Source: Nocardioides sp. (GTDB taxonomy: Bacteria; Actinomycetota; Actinomycetes; Propionibacteriales; Nocardioidaceae). Taken from it: DNA of 54,037 bases. Both the position numbers and the translations under genes were made by a program. Of this stretch, positions 44,108 through 50,960 are shown one piece after another. Below the pieces are notes generated by a model. That model was not told the DNA's origin, ran no database searches, and was given only the letters and a program-made list of their open reading frames with translations. Where the stretch lies: assembly GCF_030655615.1 (NCBI RefSeq), contig NZ_JAURVJ010000156.1, positions 1-54,037 on the forward strand, read 5' to 3'. Numbering within the stretch: position 1 is the stretch's first letter; each line of letters opens with the position of its first letter.

Positions 44108-44326
44108 TCAGGCGGTGCGGACGGCGCGGATGATCTTGCGGCGCAGCACCACCCGGCGTACGCCGTCGGCGCCGATGCGGACCCGGTCGAGCTCCCAGCC
44201 GCCGTGCTCGGCGCGCTCGACGAGCAGCTTGGTGACCACGCCGCGCGGGAACTCGCGCGAGAACGTGACCTTGTCGAACTCCCACTCGACCCCGGGGCGC
44301 GGTGGGCGGCGTTCGTGACGGGACAT
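44108..44326 (-). CDS. DUF5703 family protein
   Basis: A 72-residue basic actinobacterial protein matching DUF5703: FDKVTFSREFPRGVVTKLL, HGGWELDRVRI and RRVVLRRKIIRA. Function unknown. Its ATG directly abuts the stop of the upstream aldo/keto reductase gene (0 bp), so it is likely co-translated. Confidence 0.8.
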   Translation of the reverse strand: MSRHERRPPRPGVEWEFDKVTFSREFPRGVVTKLLVERAEHGGWELDRVRIGADGVRRVVLRRKIIRAVRTA

Positions 44327-45289
44327 TCAGACGGCTCCTCTCGTGGCGTGGGACACGTCGTCGAGCGCGGCGATGAGCTCGGGCGGCAGCTCCTTGTCCT
44401 CGATGTCGAGGGAGCCGCGCAGCTGGTGGGCGGTGCGGGCGCCGACGATGGGCGCCGTGACCCCGGGGCGGTCGCGCACCCAGACGAGCGCGACCTCGAG
44501 CGGGGTCCAGCCGAGCCCCTCGGCGGCGCGGGCGACGGAGTCGACGATCCGGGCGCTGCTGTCGTCGAGGTAGGCGTTGACGAACCCGGCGAAGACCTGC
44601 GAGGCGCCGCGGGAGTCGGACGGGGTGCCGCCGCGGTACTTGCCGGTGAGCACGCCCCGGCCCAGGGGCGACCACGGCAGGACCCCGAGCCCGAGGGCGT
44701 CGCAGGCGGGCAGCACCTCGCGCTCGACGGCGCGGTTGAGCAACGAGTACTCGACCTGGGTCGACGCGAGCGTGGCCCGACCGGGGACGGCGCGCTGCCA
44801 GGTGGCGGCCTGCGCGGTCTGCCAGCCGCCGTAGTTGGAGATGCCGACGTAGGACGCCCGCCCCGACGTCACGGCTGCGTCGAGGGCGGTCAGCGTCTCC
44901 TCGAGCGGGGTGCGGTCGGACCAGACGTGGACCTGCCACAGGTCGACGTGGTCGACGCCGAGCCGGCGCAGCGACGCGTCGAGCGTGGGCAGCAGGTAGC
45001 CGCGGGAGGTGTCGGTGACGCGCTCACCGGAACGGCGGGAGATGCCGGCCTTGGTGGCCAGCACGATCTCGTCGCGCGAGACGACGTCGCCGATTAGGGT
45101 GCCGATGAGCCGTTCGGAGTCGCCGTCGGTGTAGCCGGCGGCGGTGTCGACCAGGGTGCCGCCGGCCTCGGCGTAGGCGATCAGCTCGTCGCGGGCCTCG
45201 TGCTCGTCGGTGTCGCGCCCCCAGGTCATGGTGCCGAGCCCCAGGCGCGACACCTGGAGACCGGTGCTGCCGAGGGTGCGCTGCTGCAT
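44327..45289 (-). CDS. Aldo/keto reductase
   Basis: A 320-residue NADPH-dependent TIM-barrel reductase. The catalytic tetrad is visible: Asp and Tyr in VDTAAGYTDGDSE, Lys in VLATKAGI and His in LWQVHVWSD. VGISNYGGWQ and LLNRAVEREVLP are family blocks. The ATG at 45289 (MQQRTLGSTGLQVSRLGLG) is the family start and has TAGGTT 7 nt upstream. Confidence 0.92.
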   Translation of the reverse strand: MQQRTLGSTGLQVSRLGLGTMTWGRDTDEHEARDELIAYAEAGGTLVDTAAGYTDGDSERLIGTLIGDVVSRDEIVLATKAGISRRSGERVTDTSRGYLLPTLDASLRRLGVDHVDLWQVHVWSDRTPLEETLTALDAAVTSGRASYVGISNYGGWQTAQAATWQRAVPGRATLASTQVEYSLLNRAVEREVLPACDALGLGVLPWSPLGRGVLTGKYRGGTPSDSRGASQVFAGFVNAYLDDSSARIVDSVARAAEGLGWTPLEVALVWVRDRPGVTAPIVGARTAHQLRGSLDIEDKELPPELIAALDDVSHATRGAV

Positions 45290-45296
45290 GCCGGAA

Positions 45297-45302
45297 AACC
45301 TA
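45297..45302 (-). promoter_or_regulatory. Leaderless -10 box for aldo/keto reductase gene
   Basis: TAGGTT on the minus strand, 7 nt before the ATG at 45289. Confidence 0.55.
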
Positions 45303-45348
45303 GACGACTCGGTGTGGCGCGGATGCGGGGGCACGCGGGCCGGTGCCC

Positions 45349-45354
45349 TAGCGT
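45349..45354 (+). promoter_or_regulatory. Leaderless -10 box for uppP
   Basis: TAGCGT, 8 nt before the GTG at 45363. Confidence 0.45.
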
Positions 45355-45362
45355 TCTGCCCC

Positions 45363-46187
45363 GTGTGGGACGTGCTGCAGGCGGTCGTGCTCGGTGTCAT
45401 CCAGGGTCTGACGGAGTTCCTGCCGATCTCCAGCAGTGCTCACCTGAGGATCTACCCCGAGCTGTTCGGCTGGGGTGACCCCGGCGCCGCCTTCACGGCG
45501 GTCATCCAGATCGGCACCGAGCTCGCGGTGCTCATCTACTTCCGCGAGGACATCCTGCGGATCGCCTCGATGTGGCTGCGGTCGCTCGTGAAGCCCGAGC
45601 TGCGCGGCCACCTCGACGCCCGGATGGGCTGGTTCATCATCATCGGCTCGCTGCCGATCGTCGTGCTAGGCGTGCTCCTCAAGGACGTCATCGAGAAGGA
45701 CTTCCGCAACCTGTGGATCATCGCCACGATGCTGATCGTCATGGGCATCGTGCTCGGTGTCGCCGACCGGTTCGGCCGCACCGACAAGGAGATCAAGCAG
45801 ATCACCCTGCGCGACGCCGTCCTCATGGGCGCCGCCCAGGCCCTCGCCCTCGTGCCCGGCGTGTCCCGCTCCGGCGCCACCCTCTCCATGGGCCGCGCGC
45901 TGGGCTACGACCGCGAGGCCGCCACCCGCTACGCCTTCCTGCTCGCCATCCCCGCCGTCGTCGGCGCCGGGCTCTTCGAGCTCAAGGACATCCCGGGCGG
46001 CGACAACCCCTACGGCGTGGGTCCGACCGTCGTCGGCACGGTCGTCTCGTTCGTCGTCGGCTACGCCGCCATCGCCTGGCTGCTCCGCTACGTCTCCACC
46101 CGCTCCTACACGCCGTTCGTGCTCTACCGGGTCGCCCTCGGTGTCGCGACGTTCATCCTGCTCGGTGTGGGTGTGCTGAACGCCTGA
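45363..46187 (+). CDS. uppP: Undecaprenyl-diphosphatase (BacA/UppP)
   Basis: A 274-residue integral membrane phosphatase recycling undecaprenyl diphosphate for peptidoglycan and teichoic-acid synthesis; linked to bacitracin resistance. Both signature motifs are intact: VIQGLTEFLPISSSAH near residue 12 and LVPGVSRSGATLSMGRAL near 165. About eight hydrophobic segments. The GTG at 45363 (VWDVLQAVVLG) fits the family N-terminus; longer in-frame extensions cross the divergent promoter. Confidence 0.95.
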   Translation: MWDVLQAVVLGVIQGLTEFLPISSSAHLRIYPELFGWGDPGAAFTAVIQIGTELAVLIYFREDILRIASMWLRSLVKPELRGHLDARMGWFIIIGSLPIVVLGVLLKDVIEKDFRNLWIIATMLIVMGIVLGVADRFGRTDKEIKQITLRDAVLMGAAQALALVPGVSRSGATLSMGRALGYDREAATRYAFLLAIPAVVGAGLFELKDIPGGDNPYGVGPTVVGTVVSFVVGYAAIAWLLRYVSTRSYTPFVLYRVALGVATFILLGVGVLNA

Positions 46188-46194
46188 CGCGTAC

Positions 46195-46433
46195 GTCGGC
46201 TGAGGTGCGAGCGCAGCGAGCCTCGAAGCCACGTGACTTCCGTGGGGTCACTGGTGGTCCGAGTCGGGTGGCCGCGCGCGTAGCAGACCGCGTCTCGGCG
46301 TCAAGGACGCTCGCTTCGCTCGCGCCGCTGCGCGGCGCCTGCGGCGTCCTTGACCCCGAGCCTCTCGCGGTCTGCTTCTCGGCGCGCAACGGCGAGGCCT
46401 CGCAAGCTCGGCTCGCCGTCGCCTGCGCGGCCA
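46195..46433. repeat. Dispersed repeat, copy A (with internal insertion)
   Basis: 46195-46289 aligns without gaps to 53862-53956, the first 40 bp being identical. 46356-46433 aligns without gaps to 53957-54034. The 66 bp between (46290-46355) are absent from copy B. It starts 8 bp behind the uppP stop. Confidence 0.93.
46290..46355. mobile_element. Palindromic 62-66 bp insertion inside repeat copy A
   Basis: Ends form perfect 11-bp inverted repeats (GTCAAGGACGC at 46300-46310, GCGTCCTTGAC at 46344-46354). GACC occurs at both junctions (46286-46289 and 46352-46355) and once in copy B, compatible with a 4-bp target duplication; a deletion in copy B is the alternative. No ORF, so at most a MITE/REP-like unit. 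Confidence 0.5.
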
Positions 46434-46441
46434 TCCGACCC

Positions 46442-46587
46442 GGCGGTGCGTGAGCCACCGTTCCGGGCGATACGAGGTGCCGGTTCGGTGGCGTGCTCAC
46501 CGCCCGGGCGGGTCGACGCGGGTGGGCGGTGCGTGAGCCACCGTTTCGCACGATCCGAGGTGCCGGTTCGGTGGCTGGCGCACCGCC
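46442..46587. repeat. Two tandem 63-bp REP-like palindromic units, period 83 bp
   Basis: Units 46442-46504 and 46525-46587 both begin with GGCGGTGCGTGAGCCACCG and end with near-complementary 19-nt arms (46486-46504 and 46569-46587). The interior CGAGGTGCCGGTT is identical. Confidence 0.85.
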
Positions 46588-46622
46588 GGCCCGGGTCGGG
46601 GAGCTCGCGAGGTGAGGTTCTA

Positions 46623-46678
46623 CGACGAAACTCCCGGTTCTGTGCCGAGACTTCGTACGAGAACCGGGAGAAACGTCG
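46623..46678. repeat. Hairpin element copy 2 (structured repeat)
   Basis: Arms 46623-46641 and 46660-46678 (19 nt, the loop-proximal 11 bp CTCCCGGTTCT/AGAACCGGGAG perfect) enclose an 18-nt loop. Read on the minus strand, loop and arms match the inner stem at 25249-25302. Confidence 0.85.
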
Positions 46679-46705
46679 GACAAGGGTGACCGGTGGGACG
46701 GGTGA

Positions 46706-46777
46706 GGGCTGTCCGCGCATGGACGAGGGCGCGGCGGAGCCCGCCCTTGTCTGCGCCCTGAAGCGCGCGGACAGCCC
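46706..46777. other. Nested 72-nt hairpin, candidate structured RNA or REP
   Basis: Perfect outer stem GGGCTGTCCGCGC (46706-46718)/GCGCGGACAGCCC (46765-46777), middle stem AGGGCGC/GCGCCCT (46726-46732, 46753-46759), inner stem GGCGG-AGC-CCGCC (46733-46745). Confidence 0.6.
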
Positions 46778-46970
46778 GACAACGAATGACCCAGAGCCGA
46801 GCAAGACCCACCGAACCTCGGAAAAACCAAGCGCACCCACCCCGGCGCGCCTCCTTGCGAATTACGAGATTGTAGTTCTCAAGAACCCTGGCCGTGGGGC
46901 CGATGGTGATGGTGTGATTCATGTGACTCGGCCCCGCGGGGGCCTTCTCGCCCCCCAAAGGAGTCCCTCC

Positions 46971-48356
46971 ATGCCCCGACGAGCCGCTCCCCGCTCGTTC
47001 TCCCCAGCTCGACTCGCCGCCGGTCTCGCCGTCCTCGCCCTCTCGCTCGGGACGGTCACCGCCGGCCCGGCCGCGACGGCCAGCGCCGACGACACCCAGA
47101 GCACGGCCAGCGGCACCGACGCGGCCCGGGCGCGTACGGCGAGCGCGATCAGCCTCGTCCAGGCCAACCTCTACACGGGCCTGAGCGTGCCGAAGTTCCA
47201 GGCCGACGTGCGCACGGTGCTGTCGCTGGGATCCGACTTCGTCACCTACAACGAGGCCCACAGCCGGACCGACGCCGTGATGGCCCCGGCCGGCTACGCG
47301 ATCTACCGCGACACGACCAACCGCTACACCGCCGAGACCCCGGTCGTGTGGCGCACGGACCGCTGGACGGCCGTGGCGCAGGGCTCCTGGATGATCTCCG
47401 ACTGGCGCGGCGTGCCGCCCGGCCGGCAGGTCGAGCTCGGCCGCCGCTACGCCAACTGGGTCACCCTGGCCGGCGTCGACGGACGTCAGGTGTCGGTCGT
47501 GTCGGTCCACTTCGCCCCGATGGTCAAGGGGATGCCCGACCTGCTGCGTCCCTCGACCAAGCGGCTCGGCCTGCTCGTCGACAAGCTCGCCACCCAGGGT
47601 CAGGTCTTCATCGGCGGCGACCTCAACATCCACTACCCGGGGGCCAAGTTCCCGCGGGACATCCTCGAGCAGCACCTGGTCATCCCGACCTACCAGGCGC
47701 TCGGCGCCTACTTCCCGACCGGCGACCACCGCGGCGCGACGATCGACTACGTGATGGGCCGCGGCAACGGCCAGCTCGTCACCGACCAGCAGTACCCGGT
47801 CGAGCTCAACTCCGACCACGACGCCGTCTACGGCGGCTGGACCTGGTTGACCGACGTCGGCTCCGACGTGCGCGAGGTCGTCAGCGACCCGTCCGGCACC
47901 AAGACGGCGCAGCGCGCCGCCATCACGACCCTCGCGACCGCCGTACGGCGGGCCAAGCCGGGTGCCGCCGTCCGGATCGCCACGGCGACGCTCGACTCGC
48001 CCCAGCTCGCCCGCGACCTGCGTGGCGCGGTGGCCCGGGGCGTCCACGTCCAGCTGGTCAAGGTCGGCCCCCGCCTCACCCAGCGCGAGAAGACCCTGCA
48101 GCGACTGGTGAAGAACGACGGCGACGCGTCGAGCTGGCTCGTGACCTGCACCAAGGCGTGCCGCCCCAAGTGGCGCTCGGCCAAGCTCGGTGCGCTGATG
48201 ATGACCAGCGACACCAACGGCACCTGGACGACCCGCTACAGCTCCAACCGGCAGCTGACGTCGGCCCTGCTGACCCAGGTCTCCAGGATCACGGTGACGA
48301 CGGGCCGGTTCGGCATCGACGAGGGCCGACGGATCTTCGCCTCGATCTTCCCCTGA
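46971..48356 (+). CDS. Secreted endonuclease/exonuclease/phosphatase (EEP) family protein with PLD-like C-terminal half-domain
   Basis: A 461-residue exported protein. The signal peptide is basic then LAAGLAVLALSLGTVTAGPA, cleaved near ATASA. The EEP domain spans about 50-300: LVQANLYTGLSVPKF, VSVVSVHFAPMVKG, VFIGGDLNIHYPGAKF and NSDHDAVYGGW give the expected Asn/Asp/His residues, although the acidic residue after the first strand is hard to place. The C-terminal 150 residues (RIATATLDSPQLARDLRGAV, SWLVTCTKACRPKW) resemble half of a phospholipase-D-like domain without an HxK motif. AAAGGAG at 7-nt spacing is an excellent RBS. Confidence 0.8.
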   Translation: MPRRAAPRSFSPARLAAGLAVLALSLGTVTAGPAATASADDTQSTASGTDAARARTASAISLVQANLYTGLSVPKFQADVRTVLSLGSDFVTYNEAHSRTDAVMAPAGYAIYRDTTNRYTAETPVVWRTDRWTAVAQGSWMISDWRGVPPGRQVELGRRYANWVTLAGVDGRQVSVVSVHFAPMVKGMPDLLRPSTKRLGLLVDKLATQGQVFIGGDLNIHYPGAKFPRDILEQHLVIPTYQALGAYFPTGDHRGATIDYVMGRGNGQLVTDQQYPVELNSDHDAVYGGWTWLTDVGSDVREVVSDPSGTKTAQRAAITTLATAVRRAKPGAAVRIATATLDSPQLARDLRGAVARGVHVQLVKVGPRLTQREKTLQRLVKNDGDASSWLVTCTKACRPKWRSAKLGALMMTSDTNGTWTTRYSSNRQLTSALLTQVSRITVTTGRFGIDEGRRIFASIFP

Positions 48357-48371
48357 CGTCGCTGGGGAACC

Positions 48372-49412
48372 TCAGTCCTCGGCGACGACCGGCAGGCAGA
48401 TCTCGCCCTCGTCCTTGGTGATGCGATAGCTCGCCATCACCGCCCGGTGGTCGGAGGCGTTGGTGGGCAGGACCTCCATCCGCAGCGGCGTCACCGCGAC
48501 GTCGCCGCCGCCGGAGTAGAGCAGGTAGTCGATGCGGACCCGGGGCCGGCCCGACGGGGCCGTCAGGCCTGCCCCGGACCCGACCTCGGTCCACGAGTCG
48601 CGCACCACGGTGCGGGCCCGGCCGAGGACGGGTCCGACGGGGCCGGAGTTGAAGTCGCCGCCGAGGAACTTGGGGGCCTTGCTGGCGCCGACGATGCCGG
48701 CGACTACAGCGATCTGGCGCTCCCGGTCGGCGCCCGAGGTGTGCTCGAGGTGGGTGTTGAAGACCTCGACCTCGATGCCGCCGAGGTCGATCGTCGTGGC
48801 CAGCAGCCCGCGTCGGTGCTTGCCCGGCCGGGCCGGGAGCTGGGTGTTGACCGAGTCGAGGATCGGGAAGCGCGACAGGGTCGCGTTGCCGAGCTGGTTG
48901 GTGGCCGAGCGTCGGTCGTTGCCGCCGAAGGTCCACTGCATCTTGAGCTGGTCGGCGAGGACCGCCGGCTCGTCGATGTAGTTGGACACCGGCCGGCCCT
49001 TCTCGACCTCCTGCATCATCACGATGTCGGGCTGGTAGACCGCGATCTGGTCGCCGACCTTGCCGATGTCGACCCGGCCGGTCACCCGACCCGACTTGAT
49101 GTTGAAGGTCATCACGGTGATCGTCTTCTCGGTCACCTGCGGCACGCAGACCGTGCCGTCCTGGCGGATCGTCGGGCTCCCCGAGGGCGTCGTGGCGGGT
49201 GCGGACGGGTCGGTCGGGTTGGTCGGGTTGGCCGGCGGTGCGGTCGTGGACGGTACGGCGCCCGTCGAGGTCCCGGACGGGCCGGCCTCCGACGGGTCCG
49301 ACGCCGGGCCGCCTCCGCCGCCCCCGACCGTCAGCAGCACGACGATCGCCAGGCCCACCAGCACCAGGATCACGGCGGTCGCGGCCGCCGTCGAGCGACT
49401 GCTCGGGTCCAT
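48372..49412 (-). CDS. Membrane-anchored endonuclease/exonuclease/phosphatase family protein
   Basis: A 346-residue protein: an N-terminal membrane anchor (about 8-30), a Pro/Thr/Ser-rich linker, then an exported EEP domain. Motifs are VMTFNIKSG, IVMMQEVEKG (metal Glu), VEVFNTHLEHTSG, FLGGDFNSGPVGP, RVRIDYLLYSGG and ASDHRAVMASY, a complete EEP set; nuclease, sphingomyelinase-like or phosphatase activity cannot be told apart. The ATG at 49412 has GGGAGGAA upstream. It converges on the other EEP gene with a 15-bp gap. Confidence 0.87.
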   Translation of the reverse strand: MDPSSRSTAAATAVILVLVGLAIVVLLTVGGGGGGPASDPSEAGPSGTSTGAVPSTTAPPANPTNPTDPSAPATTPSGSPTIRQDGTVCVPQVTEKTITVMTFNIKSGRVTGRVDIGKVGDQIAVYQPDIVMMQEVEKGRPVSNYIDEPAVLADQLKMQWTFGGNDRRSATNQLGNATLSRFPILDSVNTQLPARPGKHRRGLLATTIDLGGIEVEVFNTHLEHTSGADRERQIAVVAGIVGASKAPKFLGGDFNSGPVGPVLGRARTVVRDSWTEVGSGAGLTAPSGRPRVRIDYLLYSGGGDVAVTPLRMEVLPTNASDHRAVMASYRITKDEGEICLPVVAED

Positions 49413-49502
49413 GGACGTTCCTCCCGCGGGCTCCGGGGTCGCGCGTGGACCGCCGGCCCTCACGATACGTGGCGCGCCCACGGGCGGAGCCCGAACGCGC
49501 CC

Positions 49503-49508
49503 TACACT
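49503..49508 (+). promoter_or_regulatory. Leaderless -10 box for sulfotransferase gene
   Basis: TACACT, 8 nt before the ATG at 49517. Confidence 0.45.
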
Positions 49509-49516
49509 CGCGACCG

Positions 49517-50719
49517 ATGAACCCGCCCCCGGAACCCGTCCTCCTGCTCCACGTCGGGGCGATGAAGACCGGGACGACCTACGTCCAGCACCTGCTGCAG
49601 GACAACCGGCGCGCGCTCGAGGACGCCGGCTGGTGGGTGCCCGAGCACAAGCGGGTGGTGCAGGCGACGCGCGAGCTCCTCGAGCTCGAGGGTGTCGCGC
49701 TCGGGTCGGGCGGCGGTGGCGGCGCGACCCTCGACGGCGCCCCGCGCTGGACGGCGCTGCTCGACGAGGCGCGGGCTCGCACCGCCGAGCCGGGACGCCG
49801 CGGGGCCGTGCTGTCGATGGAGTTCCTGAGCTTCATGGTGCCGCGCGGCGCGGCCCTGGTGCGTGAGAGCGCGACGGGCCTCGACCTGCAGGTGGTCCTG
49901 ACGGTGCGCGACGCCGTCCAGGCCCTGCCGTCGCAGTGGCAGAGCCTGACCCGCAACGGCCAGGACGTGTCGTGGCCCGACTTCGTCGTGGGCGCACGCT
50001 CGCCGCGGCAGCGCCCGCCGCTCCCGGGGGCGCGGGCGTTCCGCCGCACCCAGGACGTGCCGCGGATGCTGCGGACCTGGGGCGACGTCGTACCCCCGGA
50101 GCGGCTCGCGGTCGTCACCGTCCCCAGGGGACCGGCGGCGTCGCGCGACCTGCTGTGGACCCGGCTGTGCGGCCTGCTCGGCGTCGACCCCGCCACGACC
50201 GACGCGACGGCGTTCGACAACCCCCAGCTGGGCTACGGCTCGTGCGAGCTGATGCGCCTGGTCAACGGCGCGGGCCTCGGTGACGGGGGCGCCCCGCGGC
50301 CCTACCGCCGGGTCGTCCGCCGCCTCACCCGCGACCACCTGCTGCCGCTGCGCGAGCAACAGACCCGGCCGAGGGTCGACGAGGCCACGGCCGCCTTCGC
50401 GGTCGGCCTCAACGCCCGCACCCTCGCGCTCGTCGCCGAGCGGGCGACCCTGGTCGGTGACCCGGCCGACCTGCCGGTGACGGTCGGCGCCGGGCACGAC
50501 CTCGACGCGGGTGACCTCCCGGTCGCCCCGCCCGCGGTCGAGGTGATGCGCGCCGCCGTCGCCCTGCACGACGGGGCGCTGGCCCTGTGCGCAGAGCAAG
50601 GCGTCGACGTGCCGGAGTCACTGGCCGCGCCGCTGCCCGACGACGTGACGGCCGCGGTCGACCGGCTGGCCGCCCTCCTCGCGCTGCCGGTCAGTCGCCC
50701 CCGCGACGGTCGGGGCTGA
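49517..50719 (+). CDS. Sulfotransferase-fold protein
   Basis: A 400-residue protein with the PAPS 5'-phosphosulfate-binding loop at the N-terminus (LLLHVGAMKTGTTYVQHLL) and a 3'-phosphate region near VVLTVRDAVQALPSQWQSL. These identify a carbohydrate/P-loop sulfotransferase family member. Next to it are DUF6752 and LicD-methyltransferase genes, suggesting surface-glycan decoration (inference). The ATG at 49517 puts the P-loop about 14 residues in, as usual. Its last 29 bp overlap the convergent DUF6752 gene. Confidence 0.82.
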   Translation: MNPPPEPVLLLHVGAMKTGTTYVQHLLQDNRRALEDAGWWVPEHKRVVQATRELLELEGVALGSGGGGGATLDGAPRWTALLDEARARTAEPGRRGAVLSMEFLSFMVPRGAALVRESATGLDLQVVLTVRDAVQALPSQWQSLTRNGQDVSWPDFVVGARSPRQRPPLPGARAFRRTQDVPRMLRTWGDVVPPERLAVVTVPRGPAASRDLLWTRLCGLLGVDPATTDATAFDNPQLGYGSCELMRLVNGAGLGDGGAPRPYRRVVRRLTRDHLLPLREQQTRPRVDEATAAFAVGLNARTLALVAERATLVGDPADLPVTVGAGHDLDAGDLPVAPPAVEVMRAAVALHDGALALCAEQGVDVPESLAAPLPDDVTAAVDRLAALLALPVSRPRDGRG

Positions 50720-50960
50720 TCGCGAGCCGGTAGCGCTCGACGATCGCCGCCACCCGCGGGTCGTCGCTGTCGGCCAGCGGCACCAGCAGCTCCATGACGA
50801 CGTCGGTGAGCTCGGCGACGCGCAGGTTGAGCGCGCGGCTCTCCTGGACGTCGGCCTCGAGGGCCTCGAGTCGCCGTTCGAGGGCCCTCCGCTCGGTGTC
50901 GCGCTCGGTGTCGCGCTCGGTACGCCGCTGCGCGAGCACCCGGCGGGGGTTCAGGTCCAT
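50691..50960 (-). CDS. DUF6752-like small coiled-coil protein
   Basis: An 89-residue protein: a strongly helical charged region (RRTERDTERDTERRALERRL) forming a coiled coil, then RVAELTDVVMELLVPLADSD and RVAAIVERYRLAISP, the pattern of DUF6752 proteins seen near actinobacterial glycosyl- and sulfotransferase genes. Function unknown. ATERDT repeats come from an internal 12-bp duplication. Its start overlaps the stop of the LicD fusion by 10 bp, so it is co-translated; its 3' end lies within the sulfotransferase gene. Confidence 0.75.
   Translation of the reverse strand: MDLNPRRVLAQRRTERDTERDTERRALERRLEALEADVQESRALNLRVAELTDVVMELLVPLADSDDPRVAAIVERYRLAISPDRRGGD

Larger units (their letters stand above)
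46188..46970. other. 783-bp non-coding block made of palindromic repeats
   Basis: No credible gene was found. From left to right it holds the dispersed repeat copy A (46195-46433), two 63-bp palindromic units (46442-46587), the hairpin element copy 2 (46623-46678), a nested 72-nt hairpin (46706-46777), then an AT-richer stretch with GTTCT-CA-AGAAC (46875-46886) and a GGCCCC/GGGGCC hairpin (46930-46944) before the next gene. Long open frames here have biased composition and no family signal. Confidence 0.8.

Noticed and set aside
46301-46840. 179-residue minus-strand and overlapping plus-strand open frames in the uppP-EEP gap
   Set aside because: They run through palindromic repeats, have biased composition and no start signals or family motifs; treated as non-coding repeat DNA.
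46188-46970. CRISPR array
   Set aside because: The repeats are palindromic units of differing type with no regular short repeat/spacer pattern and no cas genes nearby.
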